Assembly: GCA_965226945.1 (NCBI GenBank)
Contig: OZ245717.1
Location: 5,828,001 to 5,892,000, forward strand
Direction: 5' to 3'
DNA: 64,000 nucleotides
Origin: SYLG01 sp965226945
GTDB taxonomy: Bacteria > Planctomycetota > Planctomycetia > Gemmatales > Gemmataceae
Shown: positions 9,578 through 17,442 of the stretch, in pieces
Layout of the letters: the number at the start of each line of letters is the position of its first letter
How positions within the stretch are numbered: position 1 is the stretch's first letter
The notes under the pieces: generated by a model
What the model saw: the letters and a program-made list of their open reading frames with translations, nothing else
The model's database searches: none
Told to the model about the DNA's origin: nothing
Position numbers and translations under genes: made by a program

Positions 9578-10186
9578 TCATGCCGCCTGCGCATTCGAAG
9601 AACAGACCATGATGACATGGGTGTAGGGAATGCGGAGCAGATCGTGACGGATGTGGCACTCGACTTTGCCAAAAGCCGCGCCCGCAAGAGATCGGTACTT
9701 CTCAGGAGTGCGCACGAATTGACCCCGGTCCCGGCTGATGATCCAGCGGGCCAGGCGCGATTGCTCCGGAACATAGCCGTTGTCGAAGGTCACAAGGCGG
9801 CCGTTGGGTTTGAGCAGTTGCCTTGCCACGGCAAAGGTGTGGGAGGCTTCCTCATCGCTGAGATGGTGAATGAGTCCATTGGCCATGACCAGATCAAAGG
9901 TGCCAGGCTGCTCGCAGACAACGTCGCCGGCTCTTTGGCAAAGGAATTTTCCGCGCGTGCCGAACCGTTTTTTCGCCGCTTCAATGTAACGCGGGTCGAG
10001 GTCGAGGCCGCAATAGTCAACCTCAGGCATATGGGCCAGAATGTCGCCCGGACCGCAACCGATGTCGAGCACCCGCTCCCCGTTTTGGGGCCGCACATAA
10101 TCGCGCAGGTATTGCTTGCGGTATGCGCCGCCAACGAGCTGGGTAAATAGGCGGTAGATCGAAGGAATGGACAGGATTTGGCGCAT
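9578..10186 (-). CDS. Class I SAM-dependent methyltransferase
   Basis: About 202 residues. SAM motif I is ERVLDIGCGPGDILAHM near residue 38, with the beta-2 acidic residue in YCGLDLDPRYIEAAKKRFG, then FDLVMANGLIHHLSDEEA and LLKPNGRLVTFDNGY. The start was set at the ATG at 10186 (MRQILSIPSIYRLF); the open frame extends upstream but that part has low similarity to any protein and would leave no room for a promoter to the divergent gene. It is the promoter-proximal gene of the leftward run 9578 to 1623. Likely a sugar or glycolipid methyltransferase; the acceptor is unknown. Confidence 0.85.
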   Translation of the reverse strand: MRQILSIPSIYRLFTQLVGGAYRKQYLRDYVRPQNGERVLDIGCGPGDILAHMPEVDYCGLDLDPRYIEAAKKRFGTRGKFLCQRAGDVVCEQPGTFDLVMANGLIHHLSDEEASHTFAVARQLLKPNGRLVTFDNGYVPEQSRLARWIISRDRGQFVRTPEKYRSLAGAAFGKVECHIRHDLLRIPYTHVIMVCSSNAQAA

Positions 10187-10606
10187 GCTCAAAAGATTCC
10201 ATTCCTTGCCGCTGGGTCCGTTTCCACCGAAGCGAGTGCCAGCCTTGCCTTCTCGGGCCACGCCATCGGCGTTGCCAGGAAGGATGACGCAGGCCCGTGC
10301 CGGGAGCGCCCCACAATCACGCACCCAGTCTAATGCCGATTTTTTCCTCGCCGCAAGGCAGCTTTGGCGAACGGTTTTCCGGGCGGAATGTCCTGCCCTA
10401 AATCCTTGTTGACGCAGGATTTGGCATGGTGAATCCGAGGAACTCGAAATCGAGCGCGAGAGCGTTGCCGTTTCCAACGGCAAACGGATCGAAAGGCTCG
10501 AGAAACTTGAATCTTGCGCTTCGATACCGGCTTTGCCAAAATCAGGGGCCGTCCTCCACAAAAGGCGGATCTTTCCTTGGCGGCGCTCGATGCAAACGAA
10601 GAAGCC
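10187..10606. other. Divergent intergenic region, 420 bp
   Basis: Lies between the leftward methyltransferase gene and the rightward GT2 gene, so it should hold both promoters. Short open frames on both strands cross it, but none has a good ribosome binding site or recognisable product, and the frames disagree with each other. A short inverted repeat AAATCC...GGATTT lies near 10410-10432. No convincing -35/-10 pair was picked out. Confidence 0.5.
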
Positions 10607-11539
10607 ATGACCAGCGCGCTTAGTCCCGGGTTCTCCGTCGTGGTTCCGGTGTATCAAAGCGCTGCGATTCTGCCTGCACTCGTGAACCGCCTGGCCCCCG
10701 TCCTCGATCAACTTGGCGGCGACTATGAACTGATTCTCGTGAACGACGGCAGCCGCGATGAAAGCTGGACGGTCATTCAGAGCCTCTCCGCCTCGCATCC
10801 CTGGGTACGAGGCCTGGACATGATGCGCAATTTTGGACAGCACAACGCACTGCTTGCGGGAATTCGCCTCGCGAAGTTCGACACCACGATCACGATGGAC
10901 GACGACCTCCAACATCCCCCCGAGGAACTGCCCAAGTTATGGGCCAAGTTTCAGGAGGGCTTTGCGGTCGTCTACGCGCCGCCGCAAAAAGAGCAGCATG
11001 GCTTGCTCAGGGACCTGGCGTCGATGGCCACCAAGATTGCCTTGCAAAGTGCCATGGGGGCGCAGACGGCGCGGATGGTTTCCGCATGGCGGATCTTTCG
11101 CACCGAGCTGCGCGAGGCCTTCGCGACTTATCACAACCCGTTTGTCAGCATTGATGTCCTCTTGACCTGGGGAACGACGCGCTTTGGGGCCATTCGGCTC
11201 AGGCATGACCCGCGGTTGATGGGAACCTCGCAGTACACCGTGGCCAAGCTCATCCGCCATGCGATGAACATGATCACCGGATTCACGGTGCTGCCCTTGC
11301 AACTGGCGAGCATCGTGGGGTTCGCTTTCACTCTGTTCGGTTTTTTTGTCCTGTTCTTTGTGTTGATCCAGTACCTGATTTACGGGTCGGTGGTGTCGGG
11401 CTTCCCCTTCCTGGCATCGATCATTGCGATCTTCTCCGGCGCGCAATTATTCGCGCTCGGAATGATCGGGGAATACCTGGCGAGAATGCATTTTCGCTTG
11501 ATGGACAAACCGGCTTATGTGGTGCGGGAGCGGTCCTGA
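10607..11539 (+). CDS. Membrane-anchored family 2 glycosyltransferase (GtrB/ArnC-like)
   Basis: About 310 residues. The N-terminal GT-A domain starts FSVVVPVYQSAAILPALV and has the NDGSRDESW loop and the metal-binding TITMDDDLQHPPEELP. Two C-terminal membrane helices follow (near LQLASIVGFAFTLFGFFVL and SIIAIFSGAQLFALGM), ending in GEYLARMHFRLMDKPAYVV, as in polyprenyl-phosphate sugar transferases such as GtrB, ArnC and DPM1-like enzymes. These make undecaprenyl-phosphate-linked sugars at the cytoplasmic face. The ATG at 10607 was preferred over one 31 codons upstream because the family fold begins directly after it. It is the only large glycosyltransferase gene of the cluster on the plus strand. 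The sugar donor cannot be told. Confidence 0.88.
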   Translation: MTSALSPGFSVVVPVYQSAAILPALVNRLAPVLDQLGGDYELILVNDGSRDESWTVIQSLSASHPWVRGLDMMRNFGQHNALLAGIRLAKFDTTITMDDDLQHPPEELPKLWAKFQEGFAVVYAPPQKEQHGLLRDLASMATKIALQSAMGAQTARMVSAWRIFRTELREAFATYHNPFVSIDVLLTWGTTRFGAIRLRHDPRLMGTSQYTVAKLIRHAMNMITGFTVLPLQLASIVGFAFTLFGFFVLFFVLIQYLIYGSVVSGFPFLASIIAIFSGAQLFALGMIGEYLARMHFRLMDKPAYVVRERS

Positions 11540-11583
11540 AGCTTGCTTCCTTTTGCACGGTTAAGAGAGGAAACCCGGCCGTC

Positions 11584-11982
11584 ATGAATGCCGCGCTCGA
11601 GCTGAAGCTGGTTCCCTGTTCGCGCGAATACTGGGACTTTGTGCGCACGCTTCGCAACGATCCGGCCAATCTGCCTGGCTTTGTCGACACGACTCCCATC
11701 ACTGCGGCCATGCAGGAAGAATACATGGGGAAGTACGCCGACCATTACCGGATCTGTGTAAGCCGCGACACTCCGGTTGGCTTCATCGGCGACATGCAGG
11801 GGGATATTAGAATCTGTGTTGATAAAGACTGGAAAAATCAGGGTGTCAGTAAATTCATGATCCGCGAATATGTAAAGGGAAAGAAAAATTTAGTTGCTAA
11901 AGTCAAATTTGAAAATCAGGCCAGCAGGCGGGCTTTTGAAAGCTGCGGATTTCGGCCCAAGTTTATTATTTACGAAATTTAG
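11584..11982 (+). CDS. GNAT-family N-acetyltransferase
   Basis: A 132-residue protein. The N-terminal part (LVPCSREYWDFVRTLRNDP, then YRICVSRDTPVGFIGDMQGDIRICVD) and the C-terminal acetyl-CoA part (KDWKNQGVSKFMIREY, AKVKFENQASRRAFESCGF) match the small GNAT enzymes found in amino-sugar pathways. The classical Q/RxxGxG/A loop is reduced to KNQGVSK. It follows the GT2 gene by 44 bp on the plus strand, next to two aminotransferase genes, so it could acetylate the 4-amino group made by one of them (inference). Base composition changes inside the gene: the first ~220 bp are GC-rich like the neighbours and the rest is clearly AT-rich. Confidence 0.8.
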   Translation: MNAALELKLVPCSREYWDFVRTLRNDPANLPGFVDTTPITAAMQEEYMGKYADHYRICVSRDTPVGFIGDMQGDIRICVDKDWKNQGVSKFMIREYVKGKKNLVAKVKFENQASRRAFESCGFRPKFIIYEI

Positions 11983-12006
11983 GCGGTTTTAGCCATAACC
12001 GATTGT

Positions 12007-12573
12007 TTAGTAATCGGGCGAATCGGCAAGAATGCCCGGATCGAGTGCCAGAGTCAATGCGATCGTCGCGGCGCCGGGCAGGCCCGGAAAATCACCATTG
12101 CGCAGGCCGTCGCGGACTCGGGCGGGGGTGACTTCCTTGACCGCAAGGCCTTCGTGAGGGTCGGGATCGAAGGGAGCATGCACGACACCTCGGGCCGTGA
12201 AGAGGTGCATCGCTCCGCAGCCGCGATTGGCGTCGATCGCATATTTTCCCAGGGATCGCCAGTCGCCGCCAATGTAACCGGTTTCCTCGGCCAGCTCTCG
12301 CTTGGCCGCGTTTAGCGGGCTTTCACCGGGATCGACAATGCCGCCCGGAGCCCAAAGCGACGAAGTTCCCAGCCCTGGCCGCCAGGCTTCGACCAGGACG
12401 ATCGTTCCTTGAGCGGTGCGGGGAATCACCATGACGAAATCAGGAAAATCGACATGCCAGAAATCGTCGATCCGTTTGCCGGAGGGTAATAGGTAGGTGA
12501 CTTGACGGACCGTCAACCATGGCGGGCAGTTGAGGACGACGCGTTCGCTTTCCGAAATCCAGGGATTCGACAC
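12007..12573 (-). CDS. Nudix hydrolase
   Basis: About 188 residues with a complete Nudix box, G-x5-E-x7-REUxEExGU: GIVDPGESPLNAAKRELAEE followed by TGY, near residues 75-97. These enzymes cleave nucleoside diphosphates linked to another group; the N-terminal part (VLVEAWRPGLGTSSLWAPGG) is of the ADP-ribose/nucleotide-sugar pyrophosphatase type. The start is a GTG at 12573, preceded by GGGG on the minus strand. It lies 10 bp downstream of the perosamine-synthase-like gene on the same strand, so a role in trimming nucleotide sugars of this pathway is possible but unproven. It converges with the GNAT gene across a 24-bp gap. Confidence 0.88.
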   Translation of the reverse strand: MSNPWISESERVVLNCPPWLTVRQVTYLLPSGKRIDDFWHVDFPDFVMVIPRTAQGTIVLVEAWRPGLGTSSLWAPGGIVDPGESPLNAAKRELAEETGYIGGDWRSLGKYAIDANRGCGAMHLFTARGVVHAPFDPDPHEGLAVKEVTPARVRDGLRNGDFPGLPGAATIALTLALDPGILADSPDY

Positions 12574-12583
12574 AGAGATCCCC

Positions 12584-13741
12584 TTAGGCCGCTTTGCGCG
12601 GGCTCAAGCCCCCACGGCCCAATTTTCCGGCCGCGGCAATGGCCTCCACGACGCGGTCTTGGTCCGATTCGGAGAGGTGGTTGTAGGTGGGGAGCATGAT
12701 GCCGGTCGCGCCGAGGCGGTCGGTGACGGGAAGCACTTCGCCGCGCTTCTGCGAATTCTCGCGAAAAGGGGGCAAGCGGTGCAATGGAATGAACATGGGC
12801 CGTGTTTCGATATTCTTCTTCGCCAGTTGCTCCATCAGGCTTTCGCGGCTGCAACCGAAGGCTTCTTCCTCGATCTCGCAGGCATACATCCAGGGCGATA
12901 GGCCGGCCCAACTGGCCACCGGCTGCAGCTTCACTCCGGGCACACCTTCGAGCAATTGGTTATAGCGGCCGAAAATCTCGCGGCGACGCGCGAGGATCTG
13001 CACCGATCGCTCCATCTGCGCACAGAGTATGGCCGCGGCCACATTGGTCAGGCGAAAGTTGTAACCGGTCACGGGAAAGTAGTAGCGCCGTTCGGGGTCC
13101 ATCCCCTGGCCGCGCAGGATTTTCAAACGCGTGGCGAGATGATCTTCGTTCACGGTGACCGCGCCGCCTTCCCCGCAGGTCAGTAGTTTGTTGCCGAAAA
13201 AGCTGAAGGTGGCGACTTGCCCCATGCTGCCGACGACCCGCCCCTTGTAGGTCGCGAAGGTGGCTTCGGCCGCATCTTCCACCACGGCGATGCCGCGGAT
13301 CGCGGCGATGCGGATGATCCGGTCCATGTCGGCGGGATGGCCAAGCAGGTGAACCGGCACGATGGCCTTGGTGCGCGAGGTGAGGGCCTCTTCGATCTTG
13401 TTGGGATCGATCGTCCAGGTTGCCGGGTCGACATCGACGAACACCGGCTCGGCACCCACATAGCGGACGGCGTTGGCCGTGGCGATGTAGGTGAGCGAAG
13501 GAACGATGACTTCGTCGCCGGGCCCGATGCCCAGGCCGGCCATGGCCAGGTGCAGCGCGGTTGTACCGTTGGATACGGCAAGCGTGTGCTTGACGCCGCA
13601 GGCCGTTGCGAAATCTTTTTCAAAGCGGTTCAGGAAGGCGCCGGCCGAGGAAATCCAGGTGCTGCGGATTGCTTCGACCGCGTATTTCTCTTCATTGCCG
13701 CTCAGATCGACATCGGCGACCGGAATTCTGGATGGGGTCAT
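12584..13741 (-). CDS. per: GDP-perosamine synthase-like aminotransferase
   Basis: DegT/DnrJ/EryC1/StrS-family PLP enzyme, 385 residues. Motifs IRSTWISSAGAFLNRFE, VSNGTTALHLAM, GDEVIVPSLTYIATANA, VHLLGHPADMDRI, FSFFGNKLLTCGEGGAV (PLP lysine) and RGQGMDPERRYYFPVTGYNF match GDP-4-keto-6-deoxymannose aminotransferases (Per/RfbE) closely. The expected substrate is made by GDP-mannose 4,6-dehydratase, encoded 3.7 kb upstream on the same strand at 17443-18447, so the two together should give GDP-perosamine. It overlaps the upstream glycosyltransferase stop by ATGA (13738-13741). The specificity is inferred from motifs and context; other 4-aminosugar products remain possible. Confidence 0.87.
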   Translation of the reverse strand: MTPSRIPVADVDLSGNEEKYAVEAIRSTWISSAGAFLNRFEKDFATACGVKHTLAVSNGTTALHLAMAGLGIGPGDEVIVPSLTYIATANAVRYVGAEPVFVDVDPATWTIDPNKIEEALTSRTKAIVPVHLLGHPADMDRIIRIAAIRGIAVVEDAAEATFATYKGRVVGSMGQVATFSFFGNKLLTCGEGGAVTVNEDHLATRLKILRGQGMDPERRYYFPVTGYNFRLTNVAAAILCAQMERSVQILARRREIFGRYNQLLEGVPGVKLQPVASWAGLSPWMYACEIEEEAFGCSRESLMEQLAKKNIETRPMFIPLHRLPPFRENSQKRGEVLPVTDRLGATGIMLPTYNHLSESDQDRVVEAIAAAGKLGRGGLSPRKAA

Positions 13742-15918
13742 TTTCCACCTATTCCACCTGCTCGTTTTCCCAAATCCAACAGGACATCATAAACTTGGGC
13801 CGCATACCGGGCATAGCCATGTTTTGGATCGGCCAGCCGCTCGCGTGCTCCAAGCATTTCTGCTAACGTCATCGCGGGTTCGTCGATCGCCTCGGCCAGG
13901 CAAGTCGCCAGATGGGTCGAATCGAGCAAGCGGAAATAACGTACCGGCACCTCAAATCGCTCATAGAGCCACCGCGCGGCGGGATAATCGGCGCAAATCG
14001 TCTTTTTTCCAAAATAATGCGCCTCAATCAGCGAGTAGGTGCCGTTGTCGTAGCGGGCGGCATTGACCACGACCGAACAGCGCTCAAAGAGTTCGCGCAA
14101 TTGCCCCTCGCTGACCAGGCCGAGCGCGAAGTAGTCGACTCCTTCTTGCAAATTCCAGCCCGTTATCAGTCCCTGCAACTTGCGAAAAAATGGATGAGCG
14201 ACCTGCTTGCCCTCAACCGGAATGATCTGTTCGGTCAACGGGCCGCACACCACCAGCGGCGGGATGCTTGAGCCGCGCGATTTCTTGAGCAGGGCATAGC
14301 CCTTGAGCATCGTTTCCAGTCCCTTGTGGGGGTTGGGATTGGTGATGTTCAAAATGAACCTGTCGGGGATGGATCCTTTCGTGGGTCGAACCGGCTCGGC
14401 GGATGTGGCGGCGAACCGCTCTGCCGGTTCGCAGGCGACCGGCACGAGCGCAACCTGATCCTTATCCAGGGAATAAAAATCGGCGGCATCGTTCAGAGTC
14501 GTGTCGCTCGTGGCAATGACTCGGTCGGCCGCCTTCATGGAGGCGGTCATGCCGGGCTGCCGGTCGGCAAAAAACTCGGGCGGGAAAACCTCGGGAAGGA
14601 ATTTTTGAATCACATCGTAGACGAAGATGCCCAGGGGCATAACGGGCAAGAGCGGAAAGGCGACGCGGTCAACGAGCGCAAACCAGACATCGGCCTTCAT
14701 CGCTTGCGGCGACGACAACACGCCGTAATGGGCGCCAGGCGGGATTCTTCCGTTTCGCTTCCGCACGATCTCGATCAGCGGCGCGGCTTCAACCTGGGAA
14801 TAGATCTGATATTGCAAAGTCTCGATCGCGATCTCTTTGCGCAGATCGTCGAGCAATTCCAGTCCGGTCTGATCGGCCGGCAGCGAGAGCGAAAACTTCA
14901 CACGGCGATCGGCGGAGCGGTTTTGCAAGAGACCTCGGATCAGGGTGACCATGGCTTCCCACACGCCGCCACGGTGGGCTTGCGGCAGAAACAGGTGGAC
15001 ATGAAATCGTTGATCGGCAACGGGCGTCTGGCGGGCGCACTGGATCCAGTCCTGCACGTTGGCGGGAGTTTGCTCCAGTTCTTTGATCGCTTGCATGAAC
15101 GGATCGAAGAAGGCATTCCCCGGCGCGCTTGAGGAGTTGGGGAAGAATCGCTGACGATCAAGAAAATGGCCCGAATCCACCTGAGAGCGGATCCAGGGAG
15201 AAGATTGCTGCGATTTGACCGCATAGAGCGCCCGATTCGTAGGCTCGCAGAGCCCCCGCTTCAAAGCGCTTGCCCGGCTTGCATCGTATGGCCCCGCTTG
15301 TTCCCGCCAGGGAAGGCCATCGAGAAACGCGACGTAGCGCGCACCACAGCCCCAGGGAAACTTCAGCGAAATGTCGGGGAGGATCCAGGTTGCGCATGCC
15401 GAGTTCTCAAGAAATGTCCGCGCCTGCCCCAAAAGAAAATCGTCGTCATAAAAACGCAGAAGATTCTCGCCAATTTTAATGATCGTTAGAAAGTAATAAA
15501 AGAAGGCGTTGAGAGTGCCGAGGAAAAGGACCAGAAACCAAACGAGCGGAGACAGACCCATTCGGAGAGCCGACCAAAACAGCGAGTGCTTTCCAAGGAT
15601 CCTCTCCGCCGCCGCGTCCAGCTTTGCGGCAATCTTGCCAATTTTTCCTGCGCGCGCGGCATGGCCTTGATCGATCTTGTTGCCGATCGCGGCGAACCGC
15701 TCGCGAAGCTGCCACCAAAAGGAACCGGGCACGGTTTCTACGCGAGTGTTTGCGTTGGGCGCCAGAGCACGCCAATGCTTGCAGTCCGCGGGCGATCCCA
15801 CAAGAAGGAGCGTGCGATCGGGTAAGCGTTGAATGAGTGCTGCCGCGAATCGGGCCAGTTCAACGCGCTCGGCGGGGTCGCCGCCCAGGCACCAGATTCC
15901 TATCGTCTGCCCGGGCAT
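13738..15918 (-). CDS. Large family 4-type glycosyltransferase
   Basis: About 726 residues. The C-terminal half is a GT-B glycosyltransferase: ADRVIATSDTTLNDAADFY, RFILNITNPNPHKGLETML, LVSEGQLRELFERCSVVVNAA, and the donor-site block ARYDNGTYSLIEAHYFGKKT, where the usual E-x7-E is altered (the first acid is replaced by the DNG region). The N-terminal ~110 residues start with a Rossmann-like strand (TIGIWCLGGDPAERVEL), then a hydrophobic hairpin around residues 120-150 (MGLSPLVWFLVLFLGTLNAFFYYFL) probably anchors the protein to the membrane. It lies 79 bp from the dehydrogenase gene and overlaps the perosamine-synthase-like gene. Sugar and acceptor are unknown. Confidence 0.82.
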   Translation of the reverse strand: MPGQTIGIWCLGGDPAERVELARFAAALIQRLPDRTLLLVGSPADCKHWRALAPNANTRVETVPGSFWWQLRERFAAIGNKIDQGHAARAGKIGKIAAKLDAAAERILGKHSLFWSALRMGLSPLVWFLVLFLGTLNAFFYYFLTIIKIGENLLRFYDDDFLLGQARTFLENSACATWILPDISLKFPWGCGARYVAFLDGLPWREQAGPYDASRASALKRGLCEPTNRALYAVKSQQSSPWIRSQVDSGHFLDRQRFFPNSSSAPGNAFFDPFMQAIKELEQTPANVQDWIQCARQTPVADQRFHVHLFLPQAHRGGVWEAMVTLIRGLLQNRSADRRVKFSLSLPADQTGLELLDDLRKEIAIETLQYQIYSQVEAAPLIEIVRKRNGRIPPGAHYGVLSSPQAMKADVWFALVDRVAFPLLPVMPLGIFVYDVIQKFLPEVFPPEFFADRQPGMTASMKAADRVIATSDTTLNDAADFYSLDKDQVALVPVACEPAERFAATSAEPVRPTKGSIPDRFILNITNPNPHKGLETMLKGYALLKKSRGSSIPPLVVCGPLTEQIIPVEGKQVAHPFFRKLQGLITGWNLQEGVDYFALGLVSEGQLRELFERCSVVVNAARYDNGTYSLIEAHYFGKKTICADYPAARWLYERFEVPVRYFRLLDSTHLATCLAEAIDEPAMTLAEMLGARERLADPKHGYARYAAQVYDVLLDLGKRAGGIGGK

Positions 15919-15997
15919 CGGTGAGAATTCCTGGGTCGAAAGCGATAGTCAACGGTCCGGGAATCTACCCGCGAATGGCGGCGAATCGATCGATTTC

Positions 15998-17365
15998 TTA
16001 CACCGCGACGCCAAGAGGGATTCCCTGAGGTTGGGCAGGAGTGAACTCCAGGCACTCGCCGGTACCCAGCGCGACCACATCGGCCAGGTTTTCCAGCCTG
16101 GCACGATCGGCGAAGCGCCAGCAATCAATGATCATCTTCCTGGGAGAGGGGCCCTTAAGCCAGGCCGTATCGATCGCCTTGTAACCGGCGCAGGGCAGGG
16201 CGAGCACGATGATATCGCAGCGGCGGACGCATTTTTCGACGGAATCGGTCAAGGCGATTTCGTCAGGCAATATCCGCGACGCTAGGTCCAGTGCATGGAA
16301 ATCGTGCGCGACCACGGCGCGGCGGCGGCGATTGAGCGCCTCGGCCAAGGCCATGCCGAACGCTTTTTCAACGACATTGGTGCCCGGCTTGTAGGCCAGA
16401 CCCAGAATGCCGATGGTTTTGTTCTTCCCGCCCATCGCTTCGATCAGGGCGAGAGTTCTTTCGAGCGGGGATTCGTTGACCTGATCGGTCGCCGTCGGCA
16501 GGTGAAGGTCAAGTCCCAGGTCCTTGCCCAGGCGAGCCAGTGCCTTGTTGTCGCGCGGGAAGCAAGGGCCGCCGAAGGATACGGAACCTTTGAAATATTT
16601 GGCGCCGATGCGCGTGTCGGCGCCGAGCGCGCCGGTGACCGCGTCGACATTGCCGCCGGGGAATTTCTCGCAGATCGAGGCGATCATATTCGCGAACGAA
16701 ATCTTCATCGTCACGAAGCTATTGAGCGAGATCTTGGCGATCTCGGCGTTGACGATGCTCATCTTGTAAACGGCGGGACGGCTCAGATGCACGGTCCGGT
16801 AGAACGATTCGAGCAGTTCTCCCCACTGGGGGCTCGATTCGCCAATGAGCAAAAGATCGGGATGGAGAAAATCGCGGATGCACGATCCCAGCGCGATGAA
16901 CTCAGGTGAATAGCAAACACCGAGGTTATCGCCGAGCTTGCGGCCCGCGGCCAGTTCCAAGGCAGCGATGAAGATTCTTTCCGTATCGCCGGGCATGACG
17001 GTGCTCGTCATGACGACCAGGTGGGGATCGGTGCGGCCATGAAGGGCCTCGCCAATCTGCATGGCCGCGATTTCGGCGAAGTCCATCGAAAACGCATCGC
17101 GTTTGTCGCTGGGGGTCGGCACGATCACGAACGTGATGCGCGCATTACGCACCGCTTCGGCAAGATTGGAGGTGGCGCGCAAGCGCCCTTCGGTCTTCGC
17201 AAGGGTTTCGGCCAGATCCGGTTCGAACACCGGAGGTTCCAGCCGATTCACCATGTCAACGGTCGATTCGAGCCGGTCGACACCGATGACTTGGTGGCCC
17301 GAGGCCGCGAAGATCGCGGCCATCGGGGCGCCCAGTTTGCCAAGACCAATGACCGCGACTTCCAT
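15998..17365 (-). CDS. UDP-glucose/GDP-mannose dehydrogenase family protein
   Basis: NAD-dependent oxidation of a nucleotide sugar to a uronic acid, about 455 residues. N-terminal Rossmann motif AVIGLGKLGAPMAAIFA, then IVPTPSDKRDAFS, TSTVMPGDTERI, YSPEFIALGS, the catalytic cysteine in SFGGPCFPRDNKAL, and C-terminal GILGLAYKPGTNVVEKA. This is the UDP-glucose/UDP-N-acetylmannosamine dehydrogenase class; the exact substrate cannot be fixed from sequence alone. The start was set at the ATG at 17365; the open frame continues upstream but there it runs into the coding end of the GMD gene. The product would supply a uronic acid to the polysaccharide. Its Shine-Dalgarno lies inside a hairpin (see separate entry). 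Confidence 0.9.
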   Translation of the reverse strand: MEVAVIGLGKLGAPMAAIFAASGHQVIGVDRLESTVDMVNRLEPPVFEPDLAETLAKTEGRLRATSNLAEAVRNARITFVIVPTPSDKRDAFSMDFAEIAAMQIGEALHGRTDPHLVVMTSTVMPGDTERIFIAALELAAGRKLGDNLGVCYSPEFIALGSCIRDFLHPDLLLIGESSPQWGELLESFYRTVHLSRPAVYKMSIVNAEIAKISLNSFVTMKISFANMIASICEKFPGGNVDAVTGALGADTRIGAKYFKGSVSFGGPCFPRDNKALARLGKDLGLDLHLPTATDQVNESPLERTLALIEAMGGKNKTIGILGLAYKPGTNVVEKAFGMALAEALNRRRRAVVAHDFHALDLASRILPDEIALTDSVEKCVRRCDIIVLALPCAGYKAIDTAWLKGPSPRKMIIDCWRFADRARLENLADVVALGTGECLEFTPAQPQGIPLGVAV

Positions 17366-17400
17366 GTCGCAACTCCGAAAGCGGAGTTCCTCTGAGGAAC
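17366..17400 (-). promoter_or_regulatory. Hairpin enclosing the ribosome binding site of the dehydrogenase gene
   Basis: In the 77-bp gap between the GMD stop and the dehydrogenase ATG, the minus strand can form AACTCCG-CTTT-CGGAGTT (17371-17388), a 7-bp stem with a 4-nt loop. Its 3' arm contains the GGAG Shine-Dalgarno, ending 5 nt before the ATG. An alternative stem GTTCC-TCAGA-GGAAC (17386-17400) shares bases with the 5' arm, so the two exclude each other. Just upstream is a T-rich tract made of repeated CCAATTTTT units. The fold could tune how much dehydrogenase is made relative to GMD; that function is inferred. Confidence 0.45.
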
Positions 17401-17442
17401 GAAGGAGAAAAAAACGGAAAAATTGGAAAAATTGGAAAAAAC

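Noticed and set aside
10187..10606. Upstream in-frame extensions of the methyltransferase (to 10915) and GT2 (from 10514)
   Set aside because: They overlap each other on opposite strands, are not conserved-looking, and leave no promoter space.
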